Below are positions 57,804 through 64,000 of a DNA stretch of 64,000 bases, one piece after another; positions within the stretch are counted from its first letter, which is position 1, and every line of letters begins with the position of its first letter. The DNA is from Arabidopsis thaliana. Its lineage: Eukaryota > Streptophyta > Magnoliopsida > Brassicales > Brassicaceae. Under the pieces are notes generated by a model, which ran no database searches, had not been told where the DNA came from, and worked only from the letters and a program-made list of their open reading frames with translations. The position numbers were made by a program, and so were the translations under genes. The stretch is from the NCBI RefSeq assembly GCF_000001735.4, contig NC_003070.9:15981971-16045970 (forward strand), read 5' to 3'.

Positions 57804-58380
57804 CTGGAGGTAAGCATAGTTCATTTTAGGTTTTTGTTTGATGTTTTTGCTTCGGAGTTTCTGTTATGAAGGCTAAAAATTTGATACTTAATATATGTAG
57901 TGGTTGCAGCATAGATCGTTTTAGTAAAGTTTTGTTTCTATATTTTATCTGAGGTTATTTGGAGGATTTGCAACAAAGGTTGCTGCTTGTTGATTGGATA
58001 TAATCCAAAGGCAAAGGTGGTTGTTAGCTTGAGATCAAATGCAAGGTAATTTATCATTTTGTATTTATTTGCTGTGATCAATGCTTTGCTGTTATTTACT
58101 GTGATAAATGCTTCTTGGTTGATATAAAACTGTTGTTAGGTAAACGTCAATTGCTCTTGTAGGTAAACGTCAAATGCTAGTTCTTATAGCATTTAAAACT
58201 GTAAAACTGTGATGATTGCTTGGTAGGCTAATTTAAATCAATAGTATTTAGTGTGGCATTGATTGTGAGCTGTCTAACAAAGCCATAATTTGCCTTTAAA
58301 ACACAAAACCGTAACCTTTGATTTTTAAAACACAAAACCGTAACCTTTGATTTTTAAAACACAAAACCTGAAACAAAGAT

Positions 58381-59334
58381 ATGGATTCACCAAATCCATA
58401 TCATCATACTTCAAGCTTTATAAACCTTTTGAACAGTCAAGATGACAGTCACATTCTCCCACCAAATCCATATGAATGCTTTGAACTTGGATCAGCAAAT
58501 GTCCCTGTGTATAGCACTGAGTGGTCTGATGATGATCCAAGTGAAGATGAACTACCAATTGCTGGGAAGAAAGGGAAAAAAGGGAAGAAAGCCAAGAAAC
58601 CAAGGAGGAATTGGTCATCAACTGAAGATGTTGTTCTCATAAGTGGGTGGCTGAACACTTCCAAGGATCCGGTGGTGGGCAATGAGCAAAAGGGGGCAGC
58701 TTTCTGGGAACGTATAGCAGTCTACTACAACTCAAGTCCCAAGCTCAAAGGTGTGGAAAAGAGAGGCCACATATGCTGTAAACAAAGGTGGTCAAAAGTG
58801 AATGACGCTGTGAACAAGTTTGTAGGGAGCTACTTGGCTGCTAGCAAACAACAAACAAGTGGTCAAAATGATGATGATGTGGTGTCTTTGGCACATCAGA
58901 TCTTCTCAAAAGATTATGGCTGCAAGTTTACTTGTGAGCATGCTTGGAGGGAGCGTAGATATGATCAAAAGTGGATTGCTCAGTCTACTCATGGGAAAGC
59001 AAAGAGAAGAAAATGTGAAGCTGACTCTGAACCTGTTGGCGTTGAAGACAAGGAAGCTCGTCCCATTGGTGTTAAGGCGGCAAAAGCCGCAGCCAAAGCC
59101 AAAGGCAAAGCCAAGCTAAGTCCGGTAGAAGGTGAAGAAACCAATGCTTTGAAGGAGATACAAAGTATATGGGAGATAAAAGAGAAGGATCACGCTGCCA
59201 AAGAGAAGCTAATCATTATTAAAGACAAGAAAAATAGGACTAAGTTCTTTGAGCGTCTGTTAGGGAAAACAGAACCTCTATCTGACATAGAGATTGAACT
59301 TAAGAACAAGTTAATCAATGAGTTGTTGGCTTGA
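58381..59334 (+). CDS. Harbinger ORF1: Myb/SANT trihelix plus NAM-associated C-terminal domain (intact)
   Basis: A complete 317-codon frame with no break. Residues 1-75 are a low-complexity, acidic and Lys-rich N-terminus. Residues 77-160 form the trihelix/Myb-like DNA-binding domain (RRNWSSTEDVVLISGWLN, FWERIAVYYNSSP, CCKQRWSKVNDAVNKFVGSY). Residues 190-317 are the NAM-associated region (ARPIGVKAAKAAAKAK, LKEIQSIWEIKEKDHAAKEK, LSDIEIELKNKLINELLA). Such proteins are often labelled glutathione S-transferase T3-like in plant annotations, but they are the accessory DNA-binding protein of PIF/Harbinger elements, needed in the nucleus with the transposase. It is the best preserved TE gene in the window. 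Confidence 0.93.
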   Translation: MDSPNPYHHTSSFINLLNSQDDSHILPPNPYECFELGSANVPVYSTEWSDDDPSEDELPIAGKKGKKGKKAKKPRRNWSSTEDVVLISGWLNTSKDPVVGNEQKGAAFWERIAVYYNSSPKLKGVEKRGHICCKQRWSKVNDAVNKFVGSYLAASKQQTSGQNDDDVVSLAHQIFSKDYGCKFTCEHAWRERRYDQKWIAQSTHGKAKRRKCEADSEPVGVEDKEARPIGVKAAKAAAKAKGKAKLSPVEGEETNALKEIQSIWEIKEKDHAAKEKLIIIKDKKNRTKFFERLLGKTEPLSDIEIELKNKLINELLA

Positions 59335-59892
59335 GTTTCAGTTGTAGGTTTAGTGTCTGTTTCTAGATTATGGTTGTCTAAGTGTCTGTTTTAACTCTGT
59401 TTTTATGTTAGTGTCTGTTTTAAGTGTGTTTTAATGTTTATGTCTGTTTTAGTCTATGTTTTATGTTTAAGTGTATGACTTTGGCACTTTCTGTTTCAGT
59501 TTATGAGTTTGAGTTATGTTGTTTCTGTTTCACTTTCAGTTTCAGTTTCACTTTCAGTTTCAGTTTCAGGAAATGGATTCTCTTGTGTTGTTGTTGTTTT
59601 TACGCAGGAGTGACAAACACTTGGTCTTTACTCTTCTTCTTCATTTTGGTTTTTTACTGATGCAAAACATGTGAGAAAGAAGAAAATGAATCTCGATGCA
59701 ATACAGAAGCAGAAACTGATGCTTCTTCCTCAGACACATCTTGAGGTTAACTTGTTGAAATAAAATCAAAAGGGAATTAGCTCTTTGCAACAGTGTAAGG
59801 TTTTCTTGGACTCCTATGTTTCTCTTTAGAGAGAGAGAACTTTTTGTATTCTTTTGGTTTGCTCAATTATATTACATGTGAATTTGTCATAG
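59335..59892. other. Spacer after ORF1
   Basis: A T-rich 3' region with repeated GTGTCTGTTTTA and TTTCAGTTTCACTTTCAG units (59,345-59,570). A short unassigned coding-like piece follows near 59,685-59,750 (NLDAIQKQKLMLLPQTHLE); it may be another captured scrap. Confidence 0.4.
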
Positions 59893-59982
59893 GACGAGTC
59901 TGCATTAGTATGGTACTCTGGCAAAGAAGAGAAGCAGATTAAGCTGAGTCAAGTCCTGAGAATTGTTCCTGGACAACGCACG
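59893..59982 (+). pseudogene. Captured fragment 2: exon of a PH-RCC1-FYVE (PRAF) gene
   Basis: A single 90-bp exon with acceptor (CATAG) and donor (GTGAGT) reads DESALVWYSGKEEKQIKLSQ, VLRIVPGQRT. This is the second half of the PH domain of plant RCC1-repeat/FYVE proteins of the PRAF family, phosphoinositide-binding regulators. The exon is open throughout. The flanking exons of the parent gene are not present. Confidence 0.82.
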
Positions 59983-60251
59983 GTGAGTTTCTCTCTGCAA
60001 TATTCATGTATGCTCATAAACAAGTACAGTTCCTTAGTTATAAGTTAGTGTTTGAAATATGTTTCTATACCATTTCAAGTTTTCAACTAAGCAACTTTCA
60101 TACTAATATATTGCATATTTTCGTGCCTCTGTAGTATTAATATAGCGTGGGACTAAATCTATTGAAAATAGTGGATTGGTTGAAAGAATGAGTTCTTCCA
60201 CTTTGTGCATCTTAAAGTGTTTTCTTATCACAAGATTTCTTTTTCATCCAG

Positions 60252-60839
60252 CGGAGAGAGTGGAGCAGGAAAGACTGAGACAACAAAGATAGCGATGCAA
60301 TACTTGGCTGCTCTTGGAGGTGGAAGTGGGATCGAGTATGAGATACTAAAGACTAATCCCATCTTGGAAGCATTTGGAAATGCAAAAACATTGAGAAACG
60401 ATAATTCTAGTCGTTTTGTAAGCGTCCAAACTCCTTGTTTACTCTTATTTCTTTTACTCTGTGTCTTTAAAACTTCTGGGTCTTTATTTATCTCTTAATC
60501 TTTCTCTGATGTTAAATTTGACAGGGTAAGTTGATAGAAATTCATTTTAGTGAAACAGGGAAGATTTCGGGTGCTCAAATTCAAACATGTAAGCATAAAC
60601 CTTAGTGCTGCTTCACACATTTTTTTCAATTTTCCTTTACAAAATCTAACAGCTTTTTTCTTGTTGTCTTATATTTTGCAGTTTTACTAGAAAAGGTAAA
60701 TTCCTCAATATTTTTGCTGCTTCAGTTTCTTTCATGTTGAAAAACGATTCTTAATATTGACATCCTTTCATGTTCTGTTGTCACACTTTAATAGTCAAGA
60801 GTGGTTCAATGTACGGAAGGAGAAAGGTCATATCATATA
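60252..60839 (+). pseudogene. Captured fragment 3: four exons of a class VIII myosin motor
   Basis: Exons 60,252-60,417, 60,525-60,588, 60,682-60,695 and 60,795 to about 60,839 join in phase with GT-AG borders and no stop. They encode the P-loop [20 protein letters not shown], then [20 protein letters not shown], the switch I region [40 protein letters not shown] and EGERSYHI. This is the nucleotide-binding core of the plant myosin VIII (ATM1-like) head. The parent's actin-binding, IQ and coiled-coil parts are absent. Retained introns show capture at DNA level. Confidence 0.92.
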
Positions 60840-61213
60840 TTGTGCATGATAGTAAAGAAGATCAAGAAAGTGTATTTGCAATTTTTGCTGCAGTATATAG
60901 ACGCTCGTGAATAATGGAAAACCACTATTAAACCTGAGATCACTTCAGCAGGAATGTCCAACCCCTCATGCACGAAGAGTGTCTCCATTTGTAACAATAC
61001 TTGTGAGTAACACCACGTTTCATGTTTAAGCGTATGTAGGTAAGTATTGTTTCTAACCAGAAGTGAATAATATAGAAGGTCTTGGCAATCATCTGATTTA
61101 CGGCTTGGTTTTGATTGAAGCAATTTGGTTCAGATTGGTTTGCTTACCAAGATATATGAATGAATGACTTGTTTTAGCTATAAGCATCTTTAATACAGAA
61201 CTGTTGTATACGT

Positions 61214-61335
61214 GCTGGAGGACTGGGTTTGCTGCAATTCTGCAACCTGAATAGCTTCAGGACATTGTTCATACTGGGCTTCTCAATCTTCCTAGGCCTA
61301 TCAATTCCACAATATTTCAACGAGCACACAACCAT
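61214..61335 (+). pseudogene. Captured fragment 4: exon of a nucleobase-ascorbate transporter (NAT)
   Basis: The reading frame GGLGLLQFCNLNSFRTLFIL, GFSIFLGLSIPQYFNEHTT matches the highly conserved membrane segment and QYFNE motif of plant NAT/NCS2 purine-ascorbate permeases. It ends after about 40 codons and diverges. It lies between the myosin exons and the transposase, in the same orientation. Confidence 0.85.
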
Positions 61336-61784
61336 CAGCGAATGGGCTCTATGATTGCTCTGGTTCATAGCGTTGGAAAATTCTTCCTTCTTCACCAGTA
61401 CACTACACCACATAATAATATAAAAACAATGTTGTCTTCTTTCTTTTTTAGTCTCCAAGTGTTTGCCATTCTTTAGTGCCGACATCAAGTACTTTAGTTT
61501 GTCACCAAAGAATGTACTTTAGTTTTGTCACCACAAACTTGATTGTTCTTTTCATTTGAACCATTCATTATTGTACCATTTATTTGCACCATTCACTACT
61601 CTTTTATTTTGTATGAATGAATGTACACCGAATAAAAAGAATCCGAACACTACTCCTTTATTGTTCTATATATAATCTGAACACTACTTCAATATTTCTA
61701 TCAACTTTCTTTATCACAATAATAAACACTCTTTTCTATCAAATCATTTTTATCTCTTCTCTCTCTTTCTATAATTTTGCTAAA

Positions 61785-63071
61785 ATGGCAGGTTCTTCTT
61801 CAAACTATAATCTCGACGACATGTTCGATGATAAGTTTGATCAATGCTTTGATCAAGCATTAGAGAGTTATGGTAATCGCCAACGAGTCAAGCCAAGGAA
61901 GAAAAAACTTTATATCGAAAGAAATCGTGAAGAAGGTCACATCCAATTAGTGAACGACTATTTTACAGAGAATCCAACATATCCTCCCCATATATTCCGA
62001 CGCCGGTTTAGAATGAACAAATCGTTGTTCATGCGTATTGTTGAGAGATTCTCCAATGAAGTCCCATACTTTAAACAAAGAAGAGATGCCACCAGAAGAC
62101 TCGGTTTCTCGGCACTACAGAAGTCTACAGCAGCAATTCGTATGCTCGCATATGGTATTGCGGCTGATGCGGTTGATGAATACCTCTGAATTGGTGAAAG
62201 CACGTCGTTGTTATGTTTGGAACATTTTGCAGAAGAAATCATAAATCTGTTCGGGGATGAGTATCTAAGAAGACCCACACGAGATGATCTTATACGACTT
62301 CTCCATATTGGAGAGCAACGTGGATTTCCCGGGATGATAGGAAGCATCGACTGTATGCATTGGGAGTGGAAAAATTGTCCCACCGCTTGGAAAGGACAAT
62401 ATACACGTGGATCAGGAAAACCAACAATCGTTTTAGAGGCCGTTGCTTCACAAGATCTCTGAATATGGCACGCGTTTTTTGGACCTCCATGTACCTTAAA
62501 CGATATCAATGTTCTTGACCGCTCACCAGTTTTTGATGATATATTACAAGGTCGAGCTCCAAAAGTGAAATACGTAGTCAACGGGAAAGACTATAATTTG
62601 GCTTACTACCTCACAGATGGAATTTATCCTAAATAGGCTACATTTATCCAATCAATTTCAATTCTACAAGGTAATAAAGCTTCTTTATTTGCTACAACTC
62701 AAGAAGCTTGTCGTAAAGATGTTGAGCGTGCTTTCGGAGTTTTGCAAGCTCGGTTTGCCATTATCAAACATCCAGCTCTTTTTCATGATAAGGTGAAAAT
62801 TGGCAATATTATGCGAGCATGTATAATACTTCACAATATGATAGTAGAGGACAAACGAGATGGTTACACTCAGTTTGATGTATCTGAATTCGTACATCCA
62901 GAATCAGCTAGCTCTTCACAAGTGGATTTCACTTATGCTACAGTTATGCCTTCAAATCTCGGTAATATGATGGCCACTGGAGCTCGAGTTCGTGATCGGA
63001 TTAAACATGAAGAATTGAAAGCTGATTTAGTTGAACATGTATGGCAACATTATAACCAGAATCAATCTTAA
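61785..63071 (+). pseudogene. PIF/Harbinger transposase (DDE), one frame with three nonsense codons
   Basis: A single 428-codon frame runs from ATG at 61,785 to TAA at 63,071 with no frameshift. An N-terminal helix-turn-helix-like region (HIFRRRFRMNKSLFMRIVER, RDATRRLGFSALQKSTAAIR) precedes the DDE core: GMIGSIDCMHWEWKNCP (first Asp), FGPPCTLNDINVLDRSPVF (second Asp) and DVERAFGVLQARFAIIK (Glu). In-frame stops occur at 62,187 (TGA), 62,460 (TGA) and 62,635 (TAG). Each sits where a CGA or TGG codon is expected, so all three fit C-to-T or G-to-A transitions. It is defective but very recently so. Confidence 0.93.
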
Positions 63072-63365
63072 AATGTACTCGTTTTTTTTTCGCTTTTAAA
63101 TATGTTTTTTTGCTTCTTCTTTCTATATCATGTATGTTTAAAATTTTATAATTCTTAATAATAATCATATTTGCTCAAATGAAAATATTTAACAAATTTT
63201 CTTTTTTCAAAATTTTTTTGTTTTAGAAACCCACTTAAGAATTCCACCAATGGACCATAAAATTTCCAAAAACTCTTAAAAATTTCTAAACTACAAAACT
63301 ATCCAAATCTATTAATAAAAAATACATAGAAACTATACTTTAGAAACTAATCACTGGATTTGCTC

Positions 63366-64000
63366 TAAGTTTCTTTTATCATGTCTTTTATCAAGTTCTC
63401 TGCAAACCCTATTGTGAAAGACATAAGCTATTCATCTCCTGTTCTTGACAGATTCACTCCAGTTATTAATACAGTGAAGAGATCTTTTCTAACTCTTATC
63501 TCCTTTGCAGTGTTTATGCTTTCATACTCAATTATGTTGATTGTTTCATTCAATATATCTGAGTAATCTGCTTGTTAGGAATAAGGTTTCTCATTAGGGA
63601 TTCATATGGTTTAGTAGATTGCCCCCTTTGCTAGGTTATCTGTAGAATTCTTCATCTTTAATTATGCTTAATGCTAGATTTAGAGTAATTAACTAGATCT
63701 TGAATCCAGACAATAGATATGCCCGCCATAGGTATCTGTAGTTGGATCTATTATTTGATGAGTCTGGTTTATAGGTGTGTAATAAGAATTTGCCTATCTA
63801 CTAAGATGAACAATTGAACTCGTTAAAAATGCCTATTTAGGTTGATAGTTTCTCGGCTTCTCCGGTTATTATTAGCTATGGATATAGGGAGTTTCACGGC
63901 ACGCCCACCGGTTATTCCATAATTAGAGTTTTAGTTTAAGAATGGTTCGATAACAACCTAACTTTTATTAGATCTACTAACCAATAGTTTCCTGAGAATA
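63366..64000 (+). mobile_element. Athila-like LTR, continuation right of the Harbinger insertion
   Basis: Sequence resumes after the TAA duplication with the T-rich, low-coding character of the LTR and runs to the window end. Its middle (ATGCCCGCCATAGGTATCTG) and CACGGCACGCCCACCGG have no coding frame. The LTR end and any internal domain lie beyond the window. Confidence 0.55.

Larger units (their letters stand above)
56928..63365 (+). mobile_element. PIF/Harbinger element carrying captured host-gene fragments
   Basis: The left end GAGCAAGTCTAGT and inverted right end GAGCAAATCCAGT match at 11 of 13 positions. TAA flanks both (56,925-56,927 and 63,366-63,368). Both ends of an Athila-like LTR continue outside, confirming an insertion. 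Inside are an intact ORF1 (58,381-59,334) and a near-intact transposase (61,785-63,071), both on the plus strand. Four segments of unrelated gene sequence lie between and before them (57,222-57,803; 59,893-59,982; 60,252-60,839; 61,214-61,335). Canonical elements of this superfamily are shorter, so most of the extra length is captured DNA. Confidence 0.88.

Noticed and set aside
59424..59660. 78-codon frame after ORF1
   Set aside because: Built from TTTCAGTTTCAC simple repeats and T-rich DNA; no protein character.
61174..61488. Minus-strand 104-codon frame
   Set aside because: The plus strand here clearly encodes the conserved NAT permease segment; the antisense frame has no family features.

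Overview
This is nuclear DNA of a flowering plant, almost certainly Brassicaceae. It is AT-rich and has plant-type GT-AG introns, and the host-like genes resemble Arabidopsis families: an MLO of the AtMLO5/AtMLO9 subgroup, At2g35280-like F-box proteins, GRF zinc fingers and DUF1985-Ulp1 proteins. An Athila-type LTR carries the TGTCGATCGACACCA motif. Nested and decayed transposable elements fill most of the window, which suggests pericentromeric or heterochromatic arm sequence. I saw no rRNA, tRNA or CRISPR array.

Layout. 0-1.4 kb: the first five exons of an MLO gene on the minus strand, running off the left edge; it is the only clearly healthy host gene. 2.4-3.4 kb: two small MITEs, one Harbinger-type (TTA duplication) and one hAT-type (8-bp duplication). 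3.57-12.19 kb: a PIF/Harbinger relative that keeps only its ORF1 (Myb/NAM-like). A FAR1-type Mutator element (4.18-9.52 kb, long TIRs, perfect 10-bp TSD) is nested in it, and a solo LTR (5.33-6.87 kb) is nested in that. 12.75-23.9 kb: a Copia-type LTR and gag split by a VANDAL/Kaonashi-like Mutator element, which carries a DUF1985-Ulp1 gene (+) and a MURA transposase (-) tail to tail. 23.9-26.9 kb: another MURA transposase pseudogene. 27.5-30.6 kb: an OB-fold (RPA-like) gene remnant, a degenerate telomere-like array and an F-box-like fragment. 30.6-37.7 kb: a young Tekay-like chromovirus-type Gypsy element on the minus strand that cut the F-box-like gene. 37.7-43.8 kb: more members of the same OB-fold and F-box/zinc-knuckle families, with E2F-like sites. 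45-52 kb (minus strand): a GRF zinc-finger gene, an F-box-like fragment joined to a broken Ulp1 domain, a DUF1985 gene, and a BRF1 (TFIIIB) pseudogene with its introns. 52.7-54.9 kb: a second copy of the Copia-type gag element. 55-56.5 kb: an unrecognised gene fragment. 56.56-64 kb: an Athila-like LTR interrupted by a 6.4-kb PIF/Harbinger element.

The most striking object is the right-hand Harbinger (56,928-63,365). Between matched TIRs and a TAA duplication it carries an intact ORF1 and a transposase in one reading frame broken by only three nonsense codons. It also holds DNA-level fragments, splice sites included, of at least three unrelated host genes: a PH-RCC1-FYVE (PRAF) protein, a class VIII myosin and a nucleobase-ascorbate transporter, plus one unidentified gene. 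This is a Pack-type gene capture in the PIF/Harbinger superfamily. The second unusual theme is a repeated association of an OB-fold gene, an F-box-like domain fused to a CCHC zinc knuckle, telomere-like DNA and E2F-like promoter motifs. It may be a TE-derived gene module.

Family calls rest on reading the translations, not on database searches. Exon borders are by eye, and borders of decayed elements without TIRs are approximate.
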